A stretch of 64,000 nucleotides of DNA from Oerskovia merdavium (GCF_014836755.1 NZ_JACSQF010000008.1:34761-98760), one strand, 5' to 3'; shown: positions 40,784-49,535, counted from the first letter of the stretch. The notes: generated by a model not told the origin, from the letters alone. Translations and numbers: made by a program.

Positions 40784-41830
40784 CTAGACCGCAGCGGCGT
40801 CGGCCGTGCGGCGCAGGGCGGCGAGGATGCCGTCCGCGGTGAAGGAGCCGACGACGTCGCCCACCTCGTCCGCGACGGGCACCCTGCCCATGGCGGACCC
40901 GGGCAGGGCCGCGATCGCCTCGAACGCCTCGGTCAGCGGCGCGCCGAGCCGGATGGGCTCGGGGGCCGGGGCGGAGATCAGCTCGGCCCCGTCGAGGTCT
41001 CCCCGCTGCACCGTGGCCAGGCCGAGCATCCGGACCGGCGCTCCCTCACCGATGAACTCGCGGACCGCGTCGCTCGCGGGGTGCGCCAGGACGGTCAGCG
41101 GCTCGGCGAGCTGTTCGAGGTGCCCGCCGAAGCTGAAGACCGCGATCCGGTCGGCGAGGCGGACCGCCTCGTCGATGTCGTGGGTCACGAACAGGACCGT
41201 GGTCCCGAGCTCGCGCTGGATGCGCCGGAACTCGGTCTGGAGCCGGCGGCGTCCGGCAGGGTCGACCGCGCCGAACGGCTCGTCCATGAGCAGGACGGGC
41301 GGGTCGGTCGCGAGCGCCCTGGCCACTCCCACCCGCTGTCGCTCGCCCCCGGACAGCTCGTGCGGGTAGCGCTCGGCGTAGGTGCCGGGGGCCAGCCCGA
41401 CGAGCTCGAGCAGCTCACCGACCCGCGCCCTGGTGCGTGCCCTGTCCCACCCGAGCAGCCCGGGCACGGTCGCGACGTTCTGGGCCACGGTCCGGTGCGG
41501 GAACAGGCCCACGTTCTGGATGACGTAGCCGATCCTGCGGCGCAGCGCCACGGGGTCGCCCTGCGTGATGTCCTCGCCGCGCAGCAGGATGCGCCCGGCC
41601 GAGGGTTCGACGAGCCGGTTCGTCATGCGCAGCGTCGTGGACTTCCCGCAGCCCGAGGGCCCGACGAGCGCGAGCATCTCGTGCTCGCGGACGCTCAACG
41701 AGAGGTCGCCCACCGCGACCGTGCCGTTGGGGTACTCCTTGCGGACGCCGTCGAACACGATGGCCGACTCGTCGGTGATGCTCGGGAAGGCTGCGGTCGC
41801 CTCGCTGGTGCCTGTCGTGGAGCTCGCCAT
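40784..41830 (-). CDS. Glycine-betaine/choline-type ABC transporter ATPase
   Basis: A 348-residue ATPase of the OpuA/ProV class. Walker A GPSGCGKST near 57, Q-loop GYVIQNVGLFPHRTV, signature HELSGGERQRVGVARAL, Walker B LLMDEPFGAVD and FVTHDIDEA are present. A single CBS-like regulatory region occupies the last 100 residues (RVPVADEVGDVVGSF). It is encoded divergently from the two permeases and the binding protein, 68 bases away. TAGCGT six bases before the ATG marks a leaderless start. Confidence 0.92.
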   Translation of the reverse strand: MASSTTGTSEATAAFPSITDESAIVFDGVRKEYPNGTVAVGDLSLSVREHEMLALVGPSGCGKSTTLRMTNRLVEPSAGRILLRGEDITQGDPVALRRRIGYVIQNVGLFPHRTVAQNVATVPGLLGWDRARTRARVGELLELVGLAPGTYAERYPHELSGGERQRVGVARALATDPPVLLMDEPFGAVDPAGRRRLQTEFRRIQRELGTTVLFVTHDIDEAVRLADRIAVFSFGGHLEQLAEPLTVLAHPASDAVREFIGEGAPVRMLGLATVQRGDLDGAELISAPAPEPIRLGAPLTEAFEAIAALPGSAMGRVPVADEVGDVVGSFTADGILAALRRTADAAAV

Positions 41831-41898
41831 GCCCCGACGCTACCGGGCGCCGCACGTCGTCGCGCGAGCGGTGGGCGGCTCGGGATAGGTTCGACGGC

Positions 41899-42663
41899 AT
41901 GCCACCCAACCCGTGGTTCTCGTGGAGCTACGTCCAGAACAACTGGGGAGAGATCTCCCAGGCGCTCGTCGAGCACACGACGATCACCCTCGAGGCCGTG
42001 CTCATCGCGCTCGTGATCGCGCTGCCCCTCGCGGCCCTCGCGCACCGTGTGCGCTGGCTGGCTGTGCCCGTGCTCGGCATGACGGGCGTCATGTACACCA
42101 TCCCGTCGCTCGCACTCTTCTCGATCCTCGTCCCGTTCACGGGGATCGGGCGGACACCCGTGCTCATCGGTCTGGTCATGTACGCCCTGCTGATCCTGGT
42201 CCGCAACATCCTCGTCGGTCTCCAGGGCGTGGACCCGGACGTCCGCGACGCCGCCCGGGGCCTGGGCTACGGCTCGACCCGGCTCCTGGCGTCGGTCGAG
42301 ATGCCCAACGCGCTCCCGAGCATCATGACGGGCGTGCGCCTCGCGACGGTCTCGACCGTCGCCCTCGTGACCGTGGGGTTCGTCGCAGGCTACGGCGGGC
42401 TGGGCACGCTCATGTTCCGTGGCTTCCGCTCGAGCTACAACGCGCAGATCATGACCGCGACGCTCCTGTGCCTGCTCCTGGCGGTCGTGCTCGACCTCCT
42501 GCTGCTGCTCCTGGGGCGGGCGCTGACACCCTGGTCACGCACGCGCGGCGCCTCGTCGAGGACGGGGGCCCGGGCTGCGGCCGTCGCCACCGGCGCGGCC
42601 ACAGCGCCCGAGCCGCAGGAGCCGCAGGAGCCGCAGGACCGGACGGCGGTGCGGGACGCATGA
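41899..42663 (+). CDS. Glycine-betaine-type ABC permease
   Basis: A 254-residue membrane protein with six hydrophobic segments and the binding-protein-dependent permease loop DVRDAARGLGYGSTRLLASVEMPNALPSIMTG, which contacts the ATPase. The tail after 215 is Ala/Glu/Pro-rich and disordered (a run of EPQ repeats). TAGGTT at 41886-41891 followed by seven bases gives a leaderless start. It overlaps the second permease by four bases. Confidence 0.92.
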   Translation: MPPNPWFSWSYVQNNWGEISQALVEHTTITLEAVLIALVIALPLAALAHRVRWLAVPVLGMTGVMYTIPSLALFSILVPFTGIGRTPVLIGLVMYALLILVRNILVGLQGVDPDVRDAARGLGYGSTRLLASVEMPNALPSIMTGVRLATVSTVALVTVGFVAGYGGLGTLMFRGFRSSYNAQIMTATLLCLLLAVVLDLLLLLLGRALTPWSRTRGASSRTGARAAAVATGAATAPEPQEPQEPQDRTAVRDA

Positions 42664-43340
42664 ACGTCGTCGAGCAGGCCCTGACGTGGCTCAACGACCC
42701 GCTCAACTGGACCGGACCGGACGGGCTCCTGGTCCGCACGGGCGAGCACCTCGAGATGACGGCCGTCGCGGTCCTTCTCGCGGCACTCGTCGCGCTGCCC
42801 GTCGGCATCTGGCTCGGGCACTCCGGGCGCGGGGCCGGGCCGACCATCGTGGTCGTCAACACCTCGCGCGCGCTGCCGACGTTCGGGATCCTGCTCATCC
42901 TCGCCGCTGGCGGGCTGTTCGGGAACCGTGCGGCGGTCATCTCGGCCGTGATCTTCGCGATCCCGCTGATCCTCGCGAACGCCTACACGGGCGTCGCCGA
43001 GGTCGACCCCGACGTCAAGGACGCCGCGCGCGGCATGGGCATGTCGTCGCAGCGCTCGTTGTGGCTCGTCGAGGTGCCGCTCGCCGTGCCGTTGGTCGCG
43101 GCGGGTCTGCGCACCGCGATCGTGCAGGTCATCGCGGTGCTGACCCTCGCGGCGTTCGTGGGGGGCGGGGGGCTCGGGGTCCCGCTGCGGGTCGGCTTCT
43201 CCAACCAGCGGTACGGGCAGGTGCTCGCCGTGGGCGTCGTGATCGCGGTCCTGTGCCTGGTCGTGGACGCGGTCCTCGCCCTGGTCCAGCGAGCCGTGAC
43301 CCCCGCACCGCTGCGAGTCCGGGCCGGGACCTTGCGCTGA
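42660..43340 (+). CDS. Second glycine-betaine-type ABC permease
   Basis: A 226-residue membrane protein with about six hydrophobic segments and the coupling loop DVKDAARGMGMSSQRSLWLVEVPLAVPLVAAG. It pairs with the first permease as a heterodimeric channel, as in OpuB/OpuC. The ATG overlaps the stop of its partner. Confidence 0.92.
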   Translation: MNVVEQALTWLNDPLNWTGPDGLLVRTGEHLEMTAVAVLLAALVALPVGIWLGHSGRGAGPTIVVVNTSRALPTFGILLILAAGGLFGNRAAVISAVIFAIPLILANAYTGVAEVDPDVKDAARGMGMSSQRSLWLVEVPLAVPLVAAGLRTAIVQVIAVLTLAAFVGGGGLGVPLRVGFSNQRYGQVLAVGVVIAVLCLVVDAVLALVQRAVTPAPLRVRAGTLR

Positions 43341-43424
43341 GGTGTCGCTCGGGTTGCCGGTCTGCGGCCCCGGGGGTGGAATGGGTTGTCCGTGCGAGCC
43401 GACGATCGAGAGGCCCCGACACAC

Positions 43425-44441
43425 ATGTCACGGCGATCCACCACCCTTCGCACCCTGTCCGCTTCCGCCCTCCTCGTCCTGGCCCTCGCGGCGTGCGGCG
43501 AGGCCGGCTCCTCCGGTACCGGAGGGAACACCTCCGGCGGTTCGACGTCCACAGCGAGCGGCGCCGCGTGCGAACCGGTCGCCGGTGACGCGCTCGTCGT
43601 CCTCGAGGACGACAAGCACCTCCAGACGGTCGACAACATCATCCCCGCGGCCAACGCCGCCGCGGTGGCGAACCAGCCCGCGGTCCTCGAGCTCCTCGAC
43701 ACCGTGTCCGCGGCGCTGACGACCGACAAGCTCATCGCGCTCAACAAGGCCGTCGACGTCGAGCGGCAGACCTCCTCACAGGTGGCCCAGAAGTTCGTCG
43801 AGGACGAGGGCCTCGCAGCCCAGGACACCCCGGGGACGGGCACGTCGCTGGTCGTGGGGGCGGCGAACTTCTCGGAGAGCACGACGCTCGCGGAGATCTA
43901 CGCGGCCGTGCTGCGCTCGGGCGGGTACGACGTCACCGTGCAGACCGTCGACGCGCGCGAGACGTACCTGCCCGCGCTCGAGTCGGGCCAGCTCAGCGTC
44001 TTCCCCGAGTACGTGGGCACGCTCACCGAGTTCCTCAACAAGGAGATCAACGGCCCCGACGCGGAGCCCCTCGCGAGCGGAGACCTGGACACCACGGTCG
44101 CGGCGCTGCGCGAGCTCGGTGCCGAGAAGGGCCTGACGTTCGGCGAGCCGTCGTCGGCCCAGGACCAGAACGCGTTCGCGGTCACCACGGCCTTCGCCGA
44201 GGAGCACGACGTCTCGACCCTCTCCGAGCTCGCCGAGGCCTGCCCGGGCGGCATCACGCTGGGCGCCGGTCCCGAGTGCCCCGAGCGCGCGTTCTGCGAG
44301 CCCGGGCTCGAGGAGAAGTACGGCCTGAACATCACCAACTTCGTGAACCTGGACGTGGGCGGCCCGCTGACCAAGGCCGCCCTCCTGCAGGGCGAGATCG
44401 TGCTCGGCCTCGTGTTCTCCTCGGACGGCCAGCTCGGCTGA
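43425..44441 (+). CDS. Glycine-betaine-type binding lipoprotein, circularly permuted
   Basis: A 338-residue lipoprotein (lipobox LAAC, Cys24). The domain order is unusual. Residues about 48-125 (DALVVLEDDKHLQTVDNIIP ... LNKAVDVERQTSSQVAQKFV) correspond to the C-terminal end of normal OpuBC/OpuCC proteins. The canonical N-terminal part (SLVVGAANFSESTTLAEIYA) starts only near 141, and the protein ends in LVFSSDGQLG, the point where a normal family member would continue into the DDK segment. So the fold is intact but cut and rejoined at new ends. It should bind a quaternary ammonium osmolyte such as glycine betaine or choline for the two permeases upstream. Confidence 0.88.
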   Translation: MSRRSTTLRTLSASALLVLALAACGEAGSSGTGGNTSGGSTSTASGAACEPVAGDALVVLEDDKHLQTVDNIIPAANAAAVANQPAVLELLDTVSAALTTDKLIALNKAVDVERQTSSQVAQKFVEDEGLAAQDTPGTGTSLVVGAANFSESTTLAEIYAAVLRSGGYDVTVQTVDARETYLPALESGQLSVFPEYVGTLTEFLNKEINGPDAEPLASGDLDTTVAALRELGAEKGLTFGEPSSAQDQNAFAVTTAFAEEHDVSTLSELAEACPGGITLGAGPECPERAFCEPGLEEKYGLNITNFVNLDVGGPLTKAALLQGEIVLGLVFSSDGQLG

Positions 44442-44469
44442 CGAGTAGGCGGCTGCTCGGGGCAGACGG

Positions 44470-45993
44470 TCACAAGCCGTAGGTCTCGAGCAGCCGTAGC
44501 CAGACCTCGCTGATCGTCGGGTAGGCGGGCACAGCGTGCCACAAGCGTGCAAGCGGCACCTGCCCGACGATCGCGATGGTCGCGGCGTGCAGCATCTCCG
44601 CCGCGTCCGGGCCCACGAACGTCGCGCCCACGATCACCTGGCGCTCGGTGTCGACCACGATCTGCGCGGTCCCCTCGTAGCCCTCGGCCACGAGCACGGC
44701 CCCGGACACGGACCCGAGCTTGTACTGCACCGCACGGACCGGCAGGCCCGCCTTCTTCGCCTCGGCCTCGGTCGACCCCACCGACGCGACCTCAGGACGC
44801 GTGAACACGACCTGGGTCCTGGCCCCGTGGTCCGCGGTCGCGGCGTAGCGGCTCCAGGGTTCGGGGACCTCGCGCGCCGCCCCGCCCGCCCCGGCGGCCC
44901 GCGCCTCCTCGGGTCGGACCTTCCCGAACCGTGCCGCGACCACGTCGCCGACGACCCTGCCCTCGTACTTGCCCTGGTGCGTGGTCGCGACCCGTCCCGT
45001 CACGTCACCGCACGCGAACAGCCACCCGCCCTCGACCCCCTGGACCTCGAGCTGGTCGTCGACCGCGAGCGCCTTCCCGGGCTCGAGCCCGACCACCTCG
45101 ACCCCCAGGTCCCCCGTGCGCGGCACCCGACCGGTCGCGACGAGCACCTGTGCGCCGGCGACCCACCCCTTGCCCTGCGGGCCGTCGTACGCGAGGCGCG
45201 CTCCGCCGTCGGGCAGGGAGGTCGCCCCCGTGACGCTCACCCCCAGCCGGACGTCCACCCCGATCGACCGCAGGCCCGTCGCGACGGCCTCGCTCGCGAA
45301 CGGCTCGGAGCGTCCGAGCAGGCGACCGCGCGAGAGCAACGTGACCTTCGACCCGAGGTCGGTGAAGGCCGTGGCCATCTCGACCCCCACCACTCCCCCG
45401 CCGACGACCACCAGCGACGCCGGGACGTCCTGCACGCTCGTCGCCTCGCGGCTGCTCCACGGGTCGGTCTCGGCGAGGCCGGGCGTGTCGGGCAGCACGG
45501 GCACGCTGCCCGTCGCGACGATCACGGCGTGCCGCGCCGCGATCAGGCGGGTCGCGGGGAGGTCGTCGACGTCGGCGTCGGGGTCCTCGGGGCTGACCTC
45601 GACGAGCCTCGGCCCGACCAGTCGTCCCAGGCCGCGCACGAGCGAGATCCCCGCGCCGTCGAGCCACTGGACCTGGCCCGAGTCGTCCCAGTGCGAGACC
45701 ATCTCGTCGCGGCGTGCCAGGATCGGCGCGGGGTCGAGCGTCGGGCTCGCCTCGACGCCCGGCACGGCGCGGGCGGCCGCGAGCGCCGCCCCGGGGCGCA
45801 GCAGCGCCTTGGACGGCATGCACGCCCAGTAGGAGCACTCGCCGCCGACGAGCTCGGCCTCGACCACGGCCACGCTCAGGCCCGTGCGGCTCGCGCGGTC
45901 GGCTGCGTTCTCGCCGACGGGTCCACCGCCGATCACGATCACGTCGAAGGTCTCGTCGGGGGTGGCCTGGGTCCGGGGGTCGCTGCTGCTCAT
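44470..45993 (-). CDS. FAD-dependent pyridine-nucleotide disulfide oxidoreductase
   Basis: A 507-residue flavoprotein of the lipoamide-dehydrogenase/mercuric-reductase family. FAD-binding VIVIGGGPVGENAADRAS near 19, redox pair in GGECSYWACMPSKALL (two Cys four apart, near 52-57), NAD-binding SLVVVGGGVVGVEMATAF near 192, and FACGDVTGRVATTHQGKYEGR. The normal active-site HAHPTLSE of the C-terminal domain reads AVPAYPTISE, with Tyr in place of His. A true lipoamide dehydrogenase is unlikely; no pyruvate-dehydrogenase gene is close. An alternative start (ATG 46002) adds three residues. Confidence 0.88.
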   Translation of the reverse strand: MSSSDPRTQATPDETFDVIVIGGGPVGENAADRASRTGLSVAVVEAELVGGECSYWACMPSKALLRPGAALAAARAVPGVEASPTLDPAPILARRDEMVSHWDDSGQVQWLDGAGISLVRGLGRLVGPRLVEVSPEDPDADVDDLPATRLIAARHAVIVATGSVPVLPDTPGLAETDPWSSREATSVQDVPASLVVVGGGVVGVEMATAFTDLGSKVTLLSRGRLLGRSEPFASEAVATGLRSIGVDVRLGVSVTGATSLPDGGARLAYDGPQGKGWVAGAQVLVATGRVPRTGDLGVEVVGLEPGKALAVDDQLEVQGVEGGWLFACGDVTGRVATTHQGKYEGRVVGDVVAARFGKVRPEEARAAGAGGAAREVPEPWSRYAATADHGARTQVVFTRPEVASVGSTEAEAKKAGLPVRAVQYKLGSVSGAVLVAEGYEGTAQIVVDTERQVIVGATFVGPDAAEMLHAATIAIVGQVPLARLWHAVPAYPTISEVWLRLLETYGL

Positions 45994-46085
45994 GCCTCCC
46001 ATCGTGGCCCGGAGGACGCGGGGCTGCGCGTCGGGCGGTCGGCTCGCCGAGCGGCGGGGCGGGCCGCTCGGCCGCCGGCCGCGGC

Positions 46086-46652
46086 TCAGGCGACGCGCGC
46101 CTCGTCGAGACGGTCGAGGATCTGCGCGACCGTCTCGGCGACGGTCCACCCCGTCGTGTCGAGAAGCAGCCCGCCCGGGGTCTCGCGGGCGGCCTCGGCG
46201 AACTCCTCGGGGGTCCAGGCACCGTAGGCCTGCTTGTGCCGGGCGGCGTCGCGCGCCGCGAGGGTCGCGGCGTCGGGCGTCAGCACGACGGCGTAGCGCG
46301 GGCGGGTGCGCAGGCTCGCCGTGAAGCGGGCCAGGTCCGGCCCCAGCAGGATGTCCTGGACCACTGCGGTGATGCCCGCCGCCGCGTACGTGTCCGCAGC
46401 GTGGGCCGCGAGGGACTGCCGCAGGTCGAGCTGAGCCCGCGCAGCGGGTGAGATCGGCGGGTCCATCGAGGCCTGGCCGCTCACGACGAACCGCCGGAAC
46501 ATGTCGCCGCGCACGTGCGCCGCGAGCGGGAAGGTGCGAGCCAGGGCCTCGGCGACGGTCGACTTCCCGGAGGCCATGGCCCCCGTGACGACCAGGACGG
46601 GAGCCGACGGACCGAGGTGAGCGGCGCCGTCGGGCGGGGAGGTCGAGGACAT
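46086..46652 (-). CDS. P-loop kinase (chloramphenicol-phosphotransferase/AAA type)
   Basis: A 188-residue P-loop protein. Walker A GAMASGKSTVAEAL is near 24-37, RGDMFRRFV follows, then VVQDILLGPDL (Asp of Walker B/DxD) and an Arg-rich lid. The pattern fits small-molecule kinases such as chloramphenicol 3-O-phosphotransferase or adenylylsulfate-kinase-like proteins. TAGGCT six bases before the ATG indicates a leaderless message. Substrate unknown. Confidence 0.8.
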   Translation of the reverse strand: MSSTSPPDGAAHLGPSAPVLVVTGAMASGKSTVAEALARTFPLAAHVRGDMFRRFVVSGQASMDPPISPAARAQLDLRQSLAAHAADTYAAAGITAVVQDILLGPDLARFTASLRTRPRYAVVLTPDAATLAARDAARHKQAYGAWTPEEFAEAARETPGGLLLDTTGWTVAETVAQILDRLDEARVA

Positions 46653-46776
46653 GTCCGGAGCCTAGGTCGCACGGCCCTCGCCGCGAAGCGAATTACCGCC
46701 CCCGACCGGAGCGGAAAAGGGGCGTCAGCTCACTTCTCGGCGAGAGCCGGCCCTGCGGGACCGAAGCCCGGCGGCC

Positions 46777-47514
46777 TCAGACCCGGCGGAACTCGAGATC
46801 CGTGATGGACCGGCCCGCGGCGTGGCCCTTGCCCTCGAAACTCGTGCGCACGCGCCCCTCGAAGCGCGGCGCGACCGCCCCGACCCCGTGGACGTTGACG
46901 AACGACGGGTTCGCTCCGATGACCTCGAGCATCTGGTCGGCGTACTCGGCCCAGTCGGTCGCGAGGCGCCACGTGCCGCCGGGGCGGATCGCGCGCGCCG
47001 CGAGCTCGACGAGCGAGGGCGTGACGAGGCGACGCTTGTGGTGCCGCGCCTTGTGCCACGGGTCGGGGAAGAAGACCCACAGCTCGTCGACGGACCCCTC
47101 GGGGAGCGTCGTCGTGAGGACCTCGGCGGCGTTGGCCTGCAGCAGGCGCACGTTCGTCAGCCCGCGCTGCGTCGCGCGCAGCACGGTCTGCGCGAGCCCG
47201 GGCGTGTAGACCTCGACGGCCAGGAAGTCGCGCTCCGGGGTCGCCTCGGCCGCGTGGACCACGGCCTCGCCCAGGCCCGACCCGACCTCGACCACGAGCG
47301 GAGCCCGGCGACCGAACGTGGCTGCGACGTCGAGGACGTAGGCGGGGTCCACCGAGGTGCGGGCCTCGGCGCGCGGGACGTCGACGACGAGCCGCTCGGC
47401 GTGCTCGTCCCACGCGCGCTGCTGGCGGGGGTTGAGGCGGCCGCTACGACGGACGAAGGACACGATGTCGGTGCGGAAGCCCTGCTCGCGGGCTTCGTCG
47501 AGGGTCTCGGGCAT
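46777..47514 (-). CDS. trmB: tRNA (guanine-N7-)-methyltransferase
   Basis: A 245-residue SAM enzyme that makes m7G46 in tRNA. SAM-binding PLVVEVGSGLGEAVVHAA is near 72, then FLAVEVYTPGLAQ and the family hallmark ELWVFFPDPWHKARHHKRRLV near 143; the GTWRLATDWAEYADQM strand-helix completes the fold. TAGACT six bases before the ATG indicates a leaderless message. Stands alone. Confidence 0.95.
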   Translation of the reverse strand: MPETLDEAREQGFRTDIVSFVRRSGRLNPRQQRAWDEHAERLVVDVPRAEARTSVDPAYVLDVAATFGRRAPLVVEVGSGLGEAVVHAAEATPERDFLAVEVYTPGLAQTVLRATQRGLTNVRLLQANAAEVLTTTLPEGSVDELWVFFPDPWHKARHHKRRLVTPSLVELAARAIRPGGTWRLATDWAEYADQMLEVIGANPSFVNVHGVGAVAPRFEGRVRTSFEGKGHAAGRSITDLEFRRV

Positions 47515-47544
47515 CCGACAAGTCTAGGCGGGCCACGAGGCGGC

Positions 47545-47593
47545 CCCCGGTGCGTAAGGCGGACCTCCTGGAGGTCCGCCTCACGCACCGGGG
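47545..47593 (-). terminator. Near-perfect 49-bp palindrome after trpB2
   Basis: Two 24-base arms (CCCCGGTGCGTAAGGCGGAC... and its complement) differ at a single position around a one-base centre. It lies 90 bases downstream of the trpB2 stop in transcript direction and before trmB. Probably a terminator; such length may also indicate a repeat family. Confidence 0.7.
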
Positions 47594-47683
47594 ACTACTG
47601 CGACCGGGCCGCGGCCGGCAGGACTCGCACGGGCGGCCGGGTCGACAGCGCCCGCGCGCCGCGCCGGTCCCAGCCCGACGGCG

Positions 47684-49030
47684 TCACACGTACTGCGCGT
47701 ACGCCGGCAGGTCGAGCTGGCCGTTGCCCGACAACCCGATCACGACGACCTCGGGCTCCGTGACGGTCCGCGCGTACGCGATCGCGGCGGCGACCGCGTG
47801 CGTCGACTCGGGCGCCGGGATGATGCCCTCCGAGCGGGCGAACTCGAGCCCTGCCCGGAACGCCTCGTCCTGGTCGATCGCGACCGCGTCCATGAGCCCC
47901 AGGTTCACGGCGTGCGACACCATGGGCGACATGCCGTGGTAGCGCAGGCCGCCCGCGTGGATGGCCGGCGGCACGAAGTCCTTGCCCAGCGTGTGCATCT
48001 TGAGCAGCGGCGTGAGGCCCGCGACGTCGCCGTGGTCGTAGCGGTACTCGCCCTGGGTGAGCGACGGGCAGGCCGCCGGCTCGCACGCGACGAGCCGCGT
48101 CGTCGTGCCCTCGCGCAGGTTGCGCCCGAGGAACGGGAACGTGAGCCCCGCGAGGTTCGACCCGCCGCCCGCGCAGCCGAACACGACGTCCGCGCCCGTC
48201 TCCCCCGCCTCCTCGAGCTGGACCAGCGCCTCCTGGCCGATGACCGTCTGGTGCAGCATCACGTGGTTGAGCACGCTGCCCAGCGAGTAGTGCGCCTGCG
48301 GGTCCTGCGCCGCGACCTCGACGGCCTCGCTGATCGCCATGCCGAGCGAGCCCGTGGTGTCCGGGTCGCTCGCGAGGATCGCGCGCCCCGACGCGGTCAG
48401 CTCCGAGGGCGACGAGTGGCACACGCCCCCGTAGGCCTCCATCTGGAAGCGGCGGTACGGCTTGGAGTCGTACGACGCCCGGACCTGCCACACCTCGCAC
48501 GTCAGACCGAGCAGGGCGGCGGCCATCGAGAGCGAGGCCCCCCACTGCCCGGCGCCCGTCTCGGTCGTGAGGCGCGTCGTGCCCTCGATCGCGTTGTAGT
48601 ACGCCTGGGCGATGGCCGTGTTCGGCTTGTGCGAGCCGACGGGGCTCACGCCCTCGTACTTGTAGTAGATGCGGGCGGGCGTGCCGAGCTCGCGCTCGAG
48701 GCGGTGCGCACGGACGAGCGGCGCGGGCCTCCACATCGCGTAGATCTCGCGGATCGTCTGCGGGATCTCGATGTAGCGCTCGGTGCTGACCTCCTGCTCG
48801 ATGAGCGCCATGGGGAACAGCGGGGCCAGGTCCGCAGGCACGAGGGGCTCGAGCGTGCCCGGGTGCAGGTGCGGCGGCACGGGCTCGGGCAGGTCGGCGT
48901 TGAGGTTGTACCAGTGCGTCGGGACGGTGGAGGGGATCTCGACGCCGAGCGGCTCGAGCGAGCGAGCGGTCGGACGGATCGGCACCCGGGGTGCGGCCGG
49001 GACGGAGGTGGAGACGGGGGACGTCGTCAA
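47684..49030 (-). CDS. trpB2: Tryptophan synthase beta-like protein TrpB2
   Basis: A 448-residue PLP enzyme of the TrpB2 group, joining indole and serine to tryptophan. The PLP Lys is in [17 protein letters not shown] near 130, the catalytic Glu in [12 protein letters not shown], the phosphate loop [11 protein letters not shown] and the C-terminal [13 protein letters not shown]. The N-terminal extension lacks the usual TrpA-contact region, so it probably works without TrpA, perhaps salvaging indole. No trpA or other trp gene is nearby. The TTG start at 49030 has AAGGAGAG eight bases upstream; a GTG at 49069 is a weaker choice. A tryptophan attenuator precedes it. Confidence 0.9.
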   Translation of the reverse strand: MTTSPVSTSVPAAPRVPIRPTARSLEPLGVEIPSTVPTHWYNLNADLPEPVPPHLHPGTLEPLVPADLAPLFPMALIEQEVSTERYIEIPQTIREIYAMWRPAPLVRAHRLERELGTPARIYYKYEGVSPVGSHKPNTAIAQAYYNAIEGTTRLTTETGAGQWGASLSMAAALLGLTCEVWQVRASYDSKPYRRFQMEAYGGVCHSSPSELTASGRAILASDPDTTGSLGMAISEAVEVAAQDPQAHYSLGSVLNHVMLHQTVIGQEALVQLEEAGETGADVVFGCAGGGSNLAGLTFPFLGRNLREGTTTRLVACEPAACPSLTQGEYRYDHGDVAGLTPLLKMHTLGKDFVPPAIHAGGLRYHGMSPMVSHAVNLGLMDAVAIDQDEAFRAGLEFARSEGIIPAPESTHAVAAAIAYARTVTEPEVVVIGLSGNGQLDLPAYAQYV

Positions 49031-49097
49031 GGGACTCTCTCCTTCATGGATGGGCACGTGCCGGGGCACGTTCCGGGCGATCCACTCCGGGAGACCT

Positions 49098-49158
49098 GCT
49101 GGACCGCCCGTCGTCGGGCTCGGTCAGCACGCCACAGCGTCCGACCGTCAGTGGTCGG
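49098..49158 (-). promoter_or_regulatory. Tryptophan attenuator of trpB2
   Basis: In the RNA read on the minus strand three hairpins compete. Hairpin 1:2 pairs CCGACC/GGTCGG (49153-49158 with 49141-49146) right after the Trp codons. The antiterminator 2:3 pairs CGGTC/GACCG (49143-49147 with 49121-49125), extended by ACGC/GCGT (49129-49132, 49137-49140). Terminator 3:4 (49098-49128) has GCTG-ACCG ... CCCG-ACGA-CGGG ... CGGT-CAGC, 12 pairs. A ribosome stalled at the Trp codons would free region 2 to form 2:3 and let transcription go on. No T-run follows 3:4. Confidence 0.75.
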
Positions 49159-49189
49159 GCCACCAGGTGTGCGCGGTGAGCAGGTTCAC
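49148..49189 (-). CDS. trpL: trp leader peptide (VNLLTAHTWWPDH)
   Basis: Thirteen codons from GTG 49189 to TGA 49148 encode two adjacent Trp residues (codons at 49160-49165). With the upstream ATG at 49201 it would be 17 residues, MVTGVNLLTAHTWWPDH. The GTG is preferred because it lies seven bases after the -10 box, giving a leaderless message, the common form in actinobacterial trp leaders. Low tryptophanyl-tRNA would stall the ribosome at Trp-Trp and allow trpB2 expression. Confidence 0.75.
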   Translation of the reverse strand: MNLLTAHTWWPDH

Positions 49190-49196
49190 ACCGGTG

Positions 49197-49225
49197 ACCA
49201 TAGCCGACGACGGACGGGGTGTGAA
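49197..49225 (-). promoter_or_regulatory. Promoter of trpL-trpB2
   Basis: TTCACA (-35, 49220-49225) and TATGGT (-10, 49197-49202) are 17 bases apart on the minus strand. The leader peptide start follows seven bases after the -10. Confidence 0.6.
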
Positions 49226-49295
49226 ACGGGTCTCACCAGCGGCCTGCAAGGAAGGGCGTGAGGGGGGCCGGCCGCGCGGCGGCGGGCGGGAACGC

Positions 49296-49337
49296 CGAAG
49301 GCCCCTCCCCCGCGTCTCCGCAGGTGAGGGGCCTTCG
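49296..49337 (-). terminator. Terminator of tRNA-Lys
   Basis: CGAAGGCCCCT and AGGGGCCTTCG form 11 base pairs around a 20-base loop just 3' of the tRNA on its strand. Confidence 0.8.
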
Positions 49338-49339
49338 TG

Positions 49340-49415
<76 letters not shown>

Positions 49416-49535
49416 GCGAGAAGAAACACTACTGAACAGGCCCGGTAGAGACAAATCAGGAGGCCGGGCGGGCCTGTGACCTGCGCGACAACCGCCTGCG
49501 CACACGGTTCGCCCGGCCTCTTCTCGCCGGCGGAC

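Noticed and set aside
40784-44441. Methionine or lysophospholipid ABC transporter instead of glycine-betaine type
   Set aside because: Two distinct permeases, the ProV-like ATPase with a CBS-like tail and the OpuBC-derived binding protein point to quaternary amine uptake.
44536-46227. Long plus-strand open frame opposite the flavoprotein
   Set aside because: Antisense shadow; translated product is a His/Arg/Asp-rich low-complexity string.
49061-49069. GTG at 49069 as start of trpB2
   Set aside because: No good ribosome site, while TTG 49030 has AAGGAGAG at proper distance, and the extra 13 residues lie in the leader region.
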